Below are positions 31,466-39,894 of a stretch of 45,507 nt of DNA, in pieces. Position numbers and translations under genes: made by a program. The first letter of the stretch is position 1. Each line of letters begins with the position of its first letter. The stretch comes from Ignatzschineria sp. (GTDB taxonomy: Bacteria; Pseudomonadota; Gammaproteobacteria; Cardiobacteriales; Wohlfahrtiimonadaceae). Location: positions 1-45,507 of the forward strand of contig JASLFU010000045.1 of the NCBI GenBank assembly GCA_030150405.1. The letters run 5' to 3'. The notes beneath the pieces were generated by a model. The model did not search any database and was not told the origin of the DNA. It saw only the letters and a list, made by a program, of their open reading frames with translations.

Positions 31466-32023
31466 ATGGAGTATTTTTTTATTATTGGATGTTTAATATT
31501 AATTGTTTCGCTTATTGTTGGTAGTGCAGGAGTGGCGGAAAAGGTAAAGGAATCCAAAAAAGTTGACCCACAAGAAGTGCAGAAAAATTTACGCTATGTT
31601 GCGTGGAATAAAACATATAAATGTGATGTTGTAGGAGAGAGTTACTATCAAAAGGCACTCTCATTAATCGCTGGTCCAAAAGAGAAGGATTCAAAGCTTC
31701 TTGATTGCACAGCGGTATTAATTAGAGATCCTTGGAATAAGCATGATCCTAATGCGGTTGTAGTAACGATAGATGGCCAGCAGGTAGGTCATTTAAGTAA
31801 GACGAGGGCAGCAGGACTTGTAAGGGAGATGGAGAAGCAAGGTTTGAGCAGTAAGATTATGTTCGTTGTTCAAGCGAGAATTCAAGGGGGATGGAAAAAC
31901 TCATATAGTGAAGGGAGCTACGGAGTGATTTTAGACTTTCCGCCTGCTAATAGATTGTCTAGCGTGATCTCTCCTATATCCATGGAAGATAGTGAGGTAC
32001 GGTTTAAAAATCGTTTGAAATAG
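31466..32023 (+). CDS. Membrane-anchored HIRAN-domain protein, late-operon cargo
   Basis: 185 residues from ATG 31466 with AGGAGG five bases upstream. One N-terminal membrane helix (FFIIGCLILIVSLIVGSAG), a short linker, then a HIRAN-like domain: CDVVGESYYQKAL, CTAVLIRDPWNKHDPNAVVV and DGQQVGHLSKTRAAG. HIRAN domains bind DNA ends in helicases; here it is stand-alone and membrane-tethered. It interrupts two head-tail genes, has its own terminator and an AT-rich 90-bp upstream gap, so it is a cargo (moron) gene. Function unknown; infection exclusion or interference with host nucleases or CRISPR are options. Confidence 0.75.
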   Translation: MEYFFIIGCLILIVSLIVGSAGVAEKVKESKKVDPQEVQKNLRYVAWNKTYKCDVVGESYYQKALSLIAGPKEKDSKLLDCTAVLIRDPWNKHDPNAVVVTIDGQQVGHLSKTRAAGLVREMEKQGLSSKIMFVVQARIQGGWKNSYSEGSYGVILDFPPANRLSSVISPISMEDSEVRFKNRLK

Positions 32024-32044
32024 TTAGAGCAATCTATATGTCTA

Positions 32045-32076
32045 AGGACTGTTTTATGACAAGCAGTCCTTTTTTT
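32045..32076 (+). terminator. Terminator after HIRAN cargo gene
   Basis: AGGACTG/CAGTCCT stem (32045-32051 with 32064-32070), 12-nt loop, seven T residues. It ends 24 bases before the next structural gene. Confidence 0.85.
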
Positions 32077-32099
32077 ACGCCTGGAGAAAAGTAGCAAAG

Positions 32100-32561
32100 A
32101 TGAAATTCGAACTCAAAGGCACAGAAGAGCTGATGAAAACGCTCAAAGAAATCAGTGCTGATCTAAAGGTGCGGGGCGGGCGCACGGCGCTTCGTAAGGC
32201 GGCAAACGTTATTCGGGATGATGCCAAGCGGAGAGCCGAAGCCTTGGACGACCCCAATACCCCAGAAAAAATCGCCGATAACATCTCTACTCGGTTAGAT
32301 TCCAAACACTTTCGCAAAACGGGAGATCTTAAGTTTGAGGTGGGCGTTCGCGGTGGAGCGGGCGGAGTGGGGGGCGATAAATCCAAGAACAAGGGCGGCG
32401 ATACATGGTATTGGCGTTTTTTAGAATTTGGTACAGAGCATATGCCGGCAAAACCGTTTATGCGACCAGCGATGGATGCCAATTACAACAGAGCGGCAGA
32501 AGTCTTTATTGAGGAGTATAAAAAAGCGCTCGATCGAGCAATAAAAAGAGGGCAACGATGA
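32100..32561 (+). CDS. Minor tail/neck protein, HK97 gp10-like
   Basis: 153 residues. KFELKGTEELMKTLKEISAD at the start and WYWRFLEFGTEHMPAKPFMRPAMD near 101-124 are the signature of the HK97 gp10 family of neck or tail-completion proteins. Overlaps the next gene by four bases. Confidence 0.9.
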   Translation: MKFELKGTEELMKTLKEISADLKVRGGRTALRKAANVIRDDAKRRAEALDDPNTPEKIADNISTRLDSKHFRKTGDLKFEVGVRGGAGGVGGDKSKNKGGDTWYWRFLEFGTEHMPAKPFMRPAMDANYNRAAEVFIEEYKKALDRAIKRGQR

Positions 32562-32929
32562 ATCACTTTATCAATGCAGTTATTAAGCGATCTCCCGAGC
32601 TTGTAAAACAGCTGGGGCGGGGGAAGAAAGTATATAGCGCGGGCTCTGCACCGCTACGCATTCAGCCGCCTTATATCACATGGCAAATCATTAGCGACAC
32701 CCCCAAAAACACCTTTGCCGAAGTGGCTAAAGCAAGTTCGGCGCGTGTGCAGTTTGATATCTACTCAAACGATGAGAGCCAAGTTTTTAGACTCTCAAAT
32801 CTGCTTGAAGAAGCAATCGGAATTAAGGGCATTATTCGGCTACGATCTGGGCCGACTAAAGAGCAGATCACCAAGCGTTTTAGACGCACCATCGATGTTA
32901 GTTTTTTTATTAATAGGAACGAGTTATGA
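32558..32929 (+). CDS. Tail terminator / tail completion protein
   Basis: 123 residues resembling the DUF3168 tail-completion family: RIQPPYITWQIISDTPKN, then SSARVQFDIYSNDESQVFRL and a C-terminal FRRTIDVSFFIN. The protein caps the tail tube. ATGA overlaps on both sides. Residues 55-64 resemble the peptide encoded by spacer 22, but the nucleotide match is too weak to be a functional target. Confidence 0.8.
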   Translation: MNHFINAVIKRSPELVKQLGRGKKVYSAGSAPLRIQPPYITWQIISDTPKNTFAEVAKASSARVQFDIYSNDESQVFRLSNLLEEAIGIKGIIRLRSGPTKEQITKRFRRTIDVSFFINRNEL

Positions 32930-33477
32930 GTAACGATAATTTCCAATTTGTGTGGACTCAGGGAACTGAGCTCTACGTTGTAGGACCAGCTTCGGCAGAG
33001 AGCGATACTAAAACGCTCACAAAGATCGATCACATCTATGATCTTAACGTGCCAAAACCCACCCGCAACATCTTCACAATCCAGCCGCTTGACCGCAAAA
33101 GCGCCATTAAGCTCTCAGGTGTAGAAGATCCCGGCGAAGCGGGCTTCTCTATCTATTTAGATACTACAAATCCCGGGCATCACTACTTAAAAGAGATGTA
33201 CGATGCGCGCGCGGATTTAACCTTTATTATCGGGCTTGATGATAAAGAGACAGGCGCAAAAGAGCCGGAATTGGAGGGCGAAGAGCTTAAGCTCGATTCT
33301 GCAACACGCTCTTACTTTGTCTTTAAAGGTGAGCTTCTCTCATTCCCACCCGATACGCCGGAAGATACGGCCGTCTCTGTGGTGCTTGATGTGTTAGTGA
33401 AGACGCTGCCCGAATTTACGCTTAAAAACTTAAAAGCGAAGGCACGAACTGCACCTGCACCCAAAGAGACGAAGTAA
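32926..33477 (+). CDS. Major tail tube protein
   Basis: 183 residues. Located between tail terminator and G/GT genes, the position of the tube protein. FVWTQGTELYVVGPASAES, then ATRSYFVFKGELLSFPPDTPEDTAVSV, which resembles lambda gpV-type tube domains. There is no C-terminal immunoglobulin-like domain. Confidence 0.85.
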   Translation: MSNDNFQFVWTQGTELYVVGPASAESDTKTLTKIDHIYDLNVPKPTRNIFTIQPLDRKSAIKLSGVEDPGEAGFSIYLDTTNPGHHYLKEMYDARADLTFIIGLDDKETGAKEPELEGEELKLDSATRSYFVFKGELLSFPPDTPEDTAVSVVLDVLVKTLPEFTLKNLKAKARTAPAPKETK

Positions 33478-33506
33478 CCTTCAGACCACTTAAACGCAAT
33501 CAAATC

Positions 33507-33529
33507 AGCCCCGTAATAGGGGCTTTTTT
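33507..33529 (+). terminator. Intercistronic terminator before tail chaperone
   Basis: AGCCCC/GGGGCT stem (33507-33512 with 33519-33524), loop GTAATA, six T residues, 15 bases before the ATG. Confidence 0.85.
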
Positions 33530-33544
33530 AATGGAGTAAATAAG

Positions 33545-33982
33545 ATGAATTTAAAAGATATTGCACAGCAAACCGCTGTAATCCACCAACGCGAAATCAC
33601 CCTTAAAGATAATGAGGGGAATGATGTCACCACTACCGCTTATATGCGTAAACTCCCCTTTAATTTGGTGTGGGGCGGCGAATCCTTAACCGATGAAGAT
33701 GGCAATAAACTCAATGATGAGCAAATCATCGCGCGCCGCATTGCTTACACCTTTGTAGATAAAGCAGGCAAGCCGCTCTTTACCGAGAGCCAAGTCTACG
33801 GCATTGGCGAAAATGCACTCCGTGCCGATATCGTTTTCGCACTGATGACGGCGATGGGGGAGCTTAACGACTTGGGAAAGATCTTCGGGATTCCGAGCTC
33901 ACCGATGAAGACGAATTCTGGTGCGAGCTCGTTATCCACGGAATCGGTGGGAACACAATCGAAGAAGCCAAGAGTGCAATAA
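33545..33982 (+). CDS. Tail assembly chaperone G
   Basis: 145 residues when translation stays in frame. LKDNEGNDVTTTAYMRKLPF, then FVDKAGKPLFTESQVYGI, resemble lambda gpG-type chaperones, which coat the tape measure protein during tail assembly. The slippery GGGAAAG at 33874-33880 (read G-GGA-AAG) lies before its C-terminus; most ribosomes continue to the stop here. Confidence 0.85.
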   Translation: MNLKDIAQQTAVIHQREITLKDNEGNDVTTTAYMRKLPFNLVWGGESLTDEDGNKLNDEQIIARRIAYTFVDKAGKPLFTESQVYGIGENALRADIVFALMTAMGELNDLGKIFGIPSSPMKTNSGASSLSTESVGTQSKKPRVQ

Positions 33983-34224
33983 GTTTAGAAGAGGGCTTAA
34001 CGTGGCTGCGCTATATCAAAAAGCGCGGCACGCTCAATCCCGCTCGTAAAATCGAGCAACACGTGGGCTTTTTAAACGGTTTATTTGTGCAGGCGCACAG
34101 TAAGGGGAAGATCAATTTTAGTGATTATATGCCTTACGAGCTTGCCCGTAAGCCGAAAGAGTATAACCAAATCGAAGCGCTTAAAAATATGTTCGGCGCG
34201 TATACGGTGAAGGAAGATGAGTAG
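33545..34224 (+). CDS. Tail assembly chaperone GT, -1 frameshift product
   Basis: After the -1 slip at GGGAAAG (33874-33880) the reading frame continues from GAT at 33880 with no stop to TAG at 34222-34224. It encodes DLRDSELTDEDEFWCELV and a further 100 residues (EEGLTWLRYIKKRGTLNPAR, NGLFVQAHSKGKINFSDYMP). The EFWCEL motif is the lambda T-domain hallmark. The T region has no start codon of its own, and its stop overlaps the tape-measure start, as in lambda. Confidence 0.88.
33874..33880 (+). promoter_or_regulatory. Programmed -1 ribosomal frameshift site
   Basis: Heptamer GGGAAAG, the same as in lambda G-T, in the right phase (G GGA AAG). The -1 frame is open on both sides of it. Confidence 0.9.
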
Positions 34225-36961
34225 AAGTTTAGGAGCATTAACGCTCGATTTAATCGCAAATATCGGCGGCTTTGTGCAGGGTATGGATAAAGCCGCACGC
34301 GTTGCACAGCAAGAGAGCCGTGCGATTCAAAAAACAGTGCGTGGAGTTGAGCGGCAATTTCGCTCGCTTACACGTACGCTCCAATCTATGGCGGGCGTGA
34401 TTGGCGTTGCGCTTTCTGCCTCTGCATTAAATGGCTGGGTAAAAGGTACGCTCGAAGCGGCGGCAAATACCGATATTTTGGCAAAGCGCCTCGGGGTTGG
34501 TGTAGAAGAGCTTACAACATTTCGCTATGTTTCGGAGCAAGCGGGCGTAAGTGCGGATACGTTTGACGCATCGCTTACCCGATTAACTCGCCGACTAGGT
34601 GCTGCGGCAAATGGTGGCGGTCCTGCGGCGGCGTCGCTTAAGCGTTTGGGCTTAAATGCTCAAGAGCTCCTTAAACTTCCGCTCGATCAGCGTATTTTGG
34701 CCATCTCCGATTCAATGAAGAAGCTCGACACACAAGCGGAAAAGCTCACCGCAGCGCAAGACTTAATGGGCGATTCTGGTCGTCAGCTTGTCTCAATGTT
34801 CGATATGTCGCGGGAAGAGGTGGCCAAACTTGCCGATGAAGGAAAGCGATTAGGCTACGTCTTTAGTGAGGAGTTTGCAGAGTCTGCCAATTATGCGCTC
34901 TCAGAGCTGGATAAGATTCGAGGTGCTTTCGGGAATTTAGCGACAAGCATTGCCGCAGAATTTCTGCCCGACTTAAATGCAGCGCTCGAAAATATCACGG
35001 TAGAGGATATTGAAGCAGCGCTAGAGGCAGTGCGTACTTCACTTGGCTATGTGGGGGAGGCTGCGCAAGTCTTTGCCGTGATTGTCGGTACTCGTATGGT
35101 GGGGAGTTTAGCAGCGTCCACTGCTGCGTTTGCAGCGAATACCGTTGCCCAAACTTATAATGCAGCGGCTGCTGCACGTGTAGATGGTGCTTCCCGCGCG
35201 GCAGCGATTGGTATTGGCATTAAAACTACAGCTCTTAGAGGAATGAGTGTCGCTTTAGGGGTTTTAGGTGGTCCGGTGGGTTTGCTATCGCTGGTGGCGG
35301 GAGGGATGTATTTATTCTATAGCAAAACAAAAGAAGCACGCCCAGAGGTGGATGCTTTAGCCCGTAGTTTGGATGGATTAGACGCCGAGCTCGAAAAGCT
35401 GACGGAAGCACAAGCGAATGCAAAAATTCTTGAGAATCTTGAAGCTATTGAGACTGTATATGAAAACTTGCATGCTCAACAAGAGGAGTATGCAGGCATA
35501 CAAGAAGAGCTTGAAGAAAAACAAAAAAGATATAACGAACTAATTTCTGAGGGTACAAAACTCTCAATTGCTTGGGCAGAAAGGACCAGAGAGAGAATAA
35601 GACTTTTAGAAAATATGGGAGCGACACTGAAAGCGGAAATAGATACATCTATTCAACAGGTAGACCGCTTTTCAGAGGCGATTAATAAATTACAGAATCA
35701 AGCGCACGCTGCCAGCCAAGCACTCGATGAAGTGGCCAGTAAAGATTACTCCGGCAATATCGAGCAATTTGAGAAGATGGCGGCGCAATATAAAGAGCGT
35801 ATCGCTTTAATCGGTAAAACAGGTTCAGCAGAGCAGTTGCGGGCGCGTTTCGAGCTTGGGCAATATAGCGACTTAAATCAGGCGCAAAAAGATCAGCTCC
35901 TCGCATTAGCTGCAGAAGAAGATGCACGCAATAAAGCACACAGATCCTCTCAGCAAAGAGCGACAAGCTCTACACGCTCAGCAGGTGTAAAGCGCGATGT
36001 AATGGCGGATTATCGGCGCGTGATGGAATCTGTACAAACAGAAGAAGAGCGCTTTAATAGTCACCTCGAGAAGAATATCCAAATTCTAAAAGAGGCGAGT
36101 GCAACGCAAGAAGACTTTACAAAAGTCCGCATGGCGGCGTATGAGAGCGCAAGCATGACTATGCCGGGGGCAGACTATGGTGCAGATGATAGCGTTGTGG
36201 GAAACTTTGCACGGCTTCAAGAGCAGGCAGAAGAGCTCGAACGATGGAGGGAGCATCAGCTCGAAAAGTTAGAAGCCGCATTTGGGAGAGAGGTAGAGAT
36301 CACCCAAGCTGCTATTGAGGAGAAAGAGCGAATCGAGGCGGCGTACCGTGAACGGCGCGCACAATATGATGCACAGATGAAGCAAGAATCACTTCTGCTT
36401 ACACAAACCATGACGGGCGATACTTTACGCATGCTTGAAGAGGCAGGGCTTAAATCATCGGGTATTTACAAAGCGATGTTTTTAGCCAATAAAGCGGCAG
36501 CGTTCGGAAATGCGATTATTAGCGCACACGAAGCGAGCGCAAAAGCGTTGGCCACTATCCCCGCACCGATGAACGTGCCGATGGCGGCGACCATTAAAGC
36601 CGTGGGGCTTGCTAATGCTGGGGTAATTGCCGGCACAGCGCTTACCGGTATGGCGCACGATGGTATTGAGAGCGTACCCAAAACGGGTACATGGTTACTC
36701 GAAAAGGGCGAGCGAGTAATGACCAATAAAACATCTGCTAATTTAGATAAAACATTGGAGATGATTCGCCAAAACAACATCACCAACAATAATACCCCGA
36801 CAATAGTGGTGAATGTTACGGTCAACGCCGATGGCTCAACAAAAGAGGAGAGCAACGACACAGGGAACGATTTGGCAAAAATCGTTAAAGGCGTTGTTGT
36901 TCAAACACTGCAAAATGAATTTAGACCGGGAGGTATATTCAGTGGCAAGAAGCGTTTTTAA
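34217..36961 (+). CDS. Tail tape measure protein
   Basis: 914 residues. The N-terminal part has the tape-measure signature GFVQGMDKAARVAQQESRAI. Hydrophobic stretches are near 320-370 (SVALGVLGGPVGLLSLVAGG), and long coiled coils follow (about 385-560 and 650-740). It sets tail length and enters the host membrane during DNA injection. Its end overlaps the next gene in another frame. Confidence 0.93.
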   Translation: MSRSLGALTLDLIANIGGFVQGMDKAARVAQQESRAIQKTVRGVERQFRSLTRTLQSMAGVIGVALSASALNGWVKGTLEAAANTDILAKRLGVGVEELTTFRYVSEQAGVSADTFDASLTRLTRRLGAAANGGGPAAASLKRLGLNAQELLKLPLDQRILAISDSMKKLDTQAEKLTAAQDLMGDSGRQLVSMFDMSREEVAKLADEGKRLGYVFSEEFAESANYALSELDKIRGAFGNLATSIAAEFLPDLNAALENITVEDIEAALEAVRTSLGYVGEAAQVFAVIVGTRMVGSLAASTAAFAANTVAQTYNAAAAARVDGASRAAAIGIGIKTTALRGMSVALGVLGGPVGLLSLVAGGMYLFYSKTKEARPEVDALARSLDGLDAELEKLTEAQANAKILENLEAIETVYENLHAQQEEYAGIQEELEEKQKRYNELISEGTKLSIAWAERTRERIRLLENMGATLKAEIDTSIQQVDRFSEAINKLQNQAHAASQALDEVASKDYSGNIEQFEKMAAQYKERIALIGKTGSAEQLRARFELGQYSDLNQAQKDQLLALAAEEDARNKAHRSSQQRATSSTRSAGVKRDVMADYRRVMESVQTEEERFNSHLEKNIQILKEASATQEDFTKVRMAAYESASMTMPGADYGADDSVVGNFARLQEQAEELERWREHQLEKLEAAFGREVEITQAAIEEKERIEAAYRERRAQYDAQMKQESLLLTQTMTGDTLRMLEEAGLKSSGIYKAMFLANKAAAFGNAIISAHEASAKALATIPAPMNVPMAATIKAVGLANAGVIAGTALTGMAHDGIESVPKTGTWLLEKGERVMTNKTSANLDKTLEMIRQNNITNNNTPTIVVNVTVNADGSTKEESNDTGNDLAKIVKGVVVQTLQNEFRPGGIFSGKKRF

Positions 36962-37274
36962 GTGGATTCCCGAAGATGCCAAGCTCCCCTACAAACCACG
37001 CCGTAAAAGCGTGCAGTTTGGGGGAGGGTATGAGCAACGCTCTAAAGATGGCATTAACTCAAACCTGCGCACCTTTAACTTAAGCTTTAAGGGTAGCCCA
37101 CAAGAGATGCGGGAGATTCGGGATTTTCTTAACGAGCACGAAGATGGCACAGCCTTTATCTACAATCACCCCCACGAACCGCCCGCACTCGTCACGTTTG
37201 ATACCGTCGATCTTGATGATACCGACTACTTTCTATCAAGCCTAAGTGTAACTTTTAGAGAAGTAGTGTCTTGA
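36942..37274 (+). CDS. Minor tail protein M
   Basis: 110 residues from GTG 36942, eight bases after GGGAGG; upstream in-frame ATGs lie deep in the tape-measure gene and lack such a site. FKWIPEDAKLPYKPRRKSVQ and FGGGYEQRSKDGINS are typical of the phage gpM-like minor tail family. Part of the lambda-type tail tip. Confidence 0.85.
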   Translation: MARSVFKWIPEDAKLPYKPRRKSVQFGGGYEQRSKDGINSNLRTFNLSFKGSPQEMREIRDFLNEHEDGTAFIYNHPHEPPALVTFDTVDLDDTDYFLSSLSVTFREVVS

Positions 37275-37365
37275 TCTTGTTCTCTTTCGTGTTTCGGGGT
37301 ATATATGTATTTGTTAATCTTTATAAGATTAAGAAAAAGCATTCATTTTACCTTGGATTTTAAGC

Positions 37366-37683
37366 ATGAAAAAAATTATATATTTGGCACTGACTGCTGC
37401 CGTAATTGCAGGATGTACTACTGTTGTACATAAAAAATGGTCTGTGGTTGGGGGAAGTAAAGCTGATGCTACTGTGCGTCTTGCTTTTGAGTATGCAGAA
37501 CTTGAAGAGCCAGTTACTGATGAGCTTGAGGCTAAAAATTTAGCGGTACAGAGATGTAAAGCTTGGGGGTATAAAGGAGCAAATGCTTTTGACTCGGCTA
37601 TGACTAGCTGCGTATATGGCCCAGGAGTTTGGAGTAATTGCGGCCGCTACAGAGTAACAATGGAATATCAGTGTACCGAATAA
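37366..37683 (+). CDS. YecR-like lipoprotein, cargo gene
   Basis: 105 residues. Signal peptide with lipobox IAGC (Cys17). The mature part (KKWSVVGGSKADATVRLAFE, AVQRCKAWGYKGANAF, YRVTMEYQC) resembles the YecR lipoprotein family, which is frequent as a cargo gene among lambdoid tail genes. It has an AT-rich upstream gap and its own terminator, so separate expression in the lysogen is plausible. Envelope function unknown. Confidence 0.85.
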   Translation: MKKIIYLALTAAVIAGCTTVVHKKWSVVGGSKADATVRLAFEYAELEEPVTDELEAKNLAVQRCKAWGYKGANAFDSAMTSCVYGPGVWSNCGRYRVTMEYQCTE

Positions 37684-37706
37684 GTCCTGAATCTTATTAT
37701 TAAGAT

Positions 37707-37730
37707 AAAACCCGCTTCGGCGGGTTTTTT
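37707..37730 (+). terminator. Terminator after YecR-like gene
   Basis: CCCGC-TTCG-GCGGG stem-loop with UUCG tetraloop, flanked by A and T tracts; six T residues follow. Confidence 0.9.
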
Positions 37731-37754
37731 ATCGCCTATAGAAAAGTGAAGGTT

Positions 37755-38459
37755 ATGAGCAATATCGAGTTTTTAAAATCCCTCTCAGATTTAGAGCAGG
37801 ATTCGGAGATCATTCTTTATGATTTTGATCTTACCATCGCCGGCGGAGGGATTATTCGTCTTCATTCTGGGGTGAATGAGTTTTTCGAGCCGGTGGTGTG
37901 GCGTGGTAAGAAGTACGAGCCTTTCCCCATTGAAGATAGCGGGGATGAGTGGACTTCGGAAGGCGCGTTGCCACGGTTAGAGGTTACGCTTTCTAATATT
38001 CATGGCTTTGTCCTGGGGCTAATGAATGATTTGGGGGATATTCGCGGCGCGGAGGTTACAAAGCGTATTACATCGGCAAAGTATCTTGACGCTGTAAACT
38101 TTAAAAAGGGCAATCCTCATGCCTCGCCGCTGCAAGAAGAGGTGTTCTATTACACCATTGAGCGCGCGAAATCGATTACCCGTGATGCCGTAGTTTTAGA
38201 GCTTGCTGCGCCTGTAGATACAAGCAATCAGATCGATGGCCAGCAGATTCATGCCGATATCTGCACGGCGACTTATCGTGATCCCGATTCGGGTTGCCCA
38301 TATAACGGCCCACCAGTGGCGGATGAATATGATATCGCCACCACAGACCCTAAAAAAGATCGCTGCTCTAAACGTTTACAAGGGTGTATGGCACGATTTG
38401 GAGAGGCCGCCGTTTACCCGATTCCTGTTGCCCCTTCTGTTGATAAGGTATTTAAGTGA
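37755..38459 (+). CDS. Minor tail protein L with iron-sulfur cysteines
   Basis: 234 residues from ATG 37755; a GTG nine bases earlier is possible. NIEFLKSLSDLEQDSEIILY opens the lambda gpL-type fold. Four C-terminal cysteines (CTATYRDPDSGC, then CSKRLQGC) match the [4Fe-4S] ligands of lambda gpL. A tail-tip protein. The stop overlaps the K gene start. Confidence 0.88.
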   Translation: MSNIEFLKSLSDLEQDSEIILYDFDLTIAGGGIIRLHSGVNEFFEPVVWRGKKYEPFPIEDSGDEWTSEGALPRLEVTLSNIHGFVLGLMNDLGDIRGAEVTKRITSAKYLDAVNFKKGNPHASPLQEEVFYYTIERAKSITRDAVVLELAAPVDTSNQIDGQQIHADICTATYRDPDSGCPYNGPPVADEYDIATTDPKKDRCSKRLQGCMARFGEAAVYPIPVAPSVDKVFK

Positions 38460-39151
38460 TGAAAGACATTATTGAATATATGCAAGCCGCAGAGCCTCAA
38501 GAAGCCTGCGGTTTTTTATTGCGTGATAGCTCATTTATCGGCGTGCCCAATGTTTCTGAAACGCCGGAAGATTCCTTTGTGATTGATCCTGCCGAATGGA
38601 TCGGCAGAGATGTAGCGGCGATTGTCCATAGTCACCCCGGGGGAAAGCCATATCTCTCCACGGCAGATCGAGAAAATCAGCTCGAAACAGGTTTGCCATG
38701 GTTCGTGGTGGTGGGTGAGGAGATTTACCGCTATCGCCCCGTGCCGGCATTGCGGGGAAGAAAGTTTAAATACGGAGAGGCGGACTGCTACACATTGATG
38801 CGCGATGCGTATCATTTAGCGGGGATTGATCTCCCAGACTTTCCTCGCTCTACAGTAGAGAGTGACGCCGATGCCGATATGTTCCTAAATAACCTCGGCA
38901 AGATTGGCTTTAAGGAGGTAGACGATTTAGAGCCTGGCGACACATTGCTGCTCGATTACGGATATGGCGCGTCTCATGCGGCTATTTATTTGGGCGATCA
39001 TTTTATCCTGCATCATGAAATTGGCAGGCTCTCACGAAGAGACAATTACAGCCAATATATGCAGGAGAGAATCCACTCAATCTGGCGGCATAAAGATTGG
39101 AAGCCTGAGCGCTTGCAGGGGATTTTAAACGATTTGGAGATGGAAGTATGA
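38459..39151 (+). CDS. Tail tip protein K: JAMM plus NlpC/P60 domains
   Basis: 230 residues. The N-terminal half is a JAB/MPN metallopeptidase (VHSHPGGKPYLSTADREN, His-x-His-x7-Asp-type site, about 58-72). The C-terminal half is an NlpC/P60 cysteine peptidase (GEADCYTLMRDAYHLAGID with catalytic Cys, ASHAAIYLGD with catalytic His). It cuts peptidoglycan locally during entry or acts in tail-tip assembly, as in lambda K. Confidence 0.92.
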   Translation: MKDIIEYMQAAEPQEACGFLLRDSSFIGVPNVSETPEDSFVIDPAEWIGRDVAAIVHSHPGGKPYLSTADRENQLETGLPWFVVVGEEIYRYRPVPALRGRKFKYGEADCYTLMRDAYHLAGIDLPDFPRSTVESDADADMFLNNLGKIGFKEVDDLEPGDTLLLDYGYGASHAAIYLGDHFILHHEIGRLSRRDNYSQYMQERIHSIWRHKDWKPERLQGILNDLEMEV

Positions 39152-39855
39152 TCACAATTCATTTACACGGAAAGCTTAAAAAGCATGGTGATTCTTTTAA
39201 GTTTAGAGTGCCGATTATTCCCGACGCTCTCCGGCTTCTCTTTACCCAACTCAAGGATTTAGAAGCCGATATCAGAGCGGGGAAATTTACCCTTAAACAT
39301 GATGATGAATATGTAAATGCCGATGATCTCGATAGCTTAAAAGATAAAGCGGGAGTGCTTCATATTCTGCCGGTTGTGGGCGGGCGTAAAGGGGTGGGGC
39401 GGGTAATTGCCGGCGCTGCGCTGATTGGTTTATCTTTTTGGAATCCTATTGCGGCGATCGGATGGGCATCTTCTGCCATGTTTGCCGGGGGGATTGCGCT
39501 CGCTCTCTCGGGGGCAGCCAGTCTATTTATGAAGCCCCAAAGCTTTGACGCAAGCACTCAAGACGAAGGCACGGGGCAAAGTACAGCGTTTGGTAACTTA
39601 GCCAATGGGATTGCCCACAATACGGTGTATCCCATCTGTTTCGGTACGTTTTATTGCGGCTCGAAAAGGTTATCGCAAGGAATAATGTCGGAACGGAATA
39701 ACCCTAATCAAGAGCCCGATATTCCTGTTGGCCAGATGGTAGAGATGAAGCGCCACTATTATAGAGGCAAAGCGGCGCGTGATCCGAAGGGGAATCTCTA
39801 CCCCACAGACTTTAATAACGATAGCGTGAAAGCGCAAAACTACAAGATTATTTAA
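39148..39855 (+). CDS. Tail assembly protein I
   Basis: 235 residues. An N-terminal ubiquitin-like domain (ITIHLHGKLKKHGDSFKF ... LHILPVVGG, about 1-78), a hydrophobic Gly/Ala-rich membrane-like segment (about 82-130), then a small C-terminal domain (GNLANGIAHNTVYPICFGTF). Lambda gpI architecture; helps assemble the tail tip and J. Overlaps K by four bases. Confidence 0.88.
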   Translation: MITIHLHGKLKKHGDSFKFRVPIIPDALRLLFTQLKDLEADIRAGKFTLKHDDEYVNADDLDSLKDKAGVLHILPVVGGRKGVGRVIAGAALIGLSFWNPIAAIGWASSAMFAGGIALALSGAASLFMKPQSFDASTQDEGTGQSTAFGNLANGIAHNTVYPICFGTFYCGSKRLSQGIMSERNNPNQEPDIPVGQMVEMKRHYYRGKAARDPKGNLYPTDFNNDSVKAQNYKII

Positions 39856-39856
39856 T

Positions 39857-39880
39857 AAGCTCGCCTAGGCGGGCTTTTTT
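39857..39880 (+). terminator. Intercistronic terminator before J
   Basis: GCTCGC/GCGGGC stem with a CTAG loop and one G-U pair, six T residues, 15 bases before the J start. Confidence 0.8.
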
Positions 39881-39894
39881 ATTGCGAGGAAAGT

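Noticed and set aside
32720..32751. Spacer 22 aligns to the tail-terminator gene at 22 of 32 bases with a similar peptide
   Set aside because: A match of that quality is near chance for the whole search space, and the flank is GT, not the GG needed for the PAM. At most it points to a homologous gene in a distant phage.
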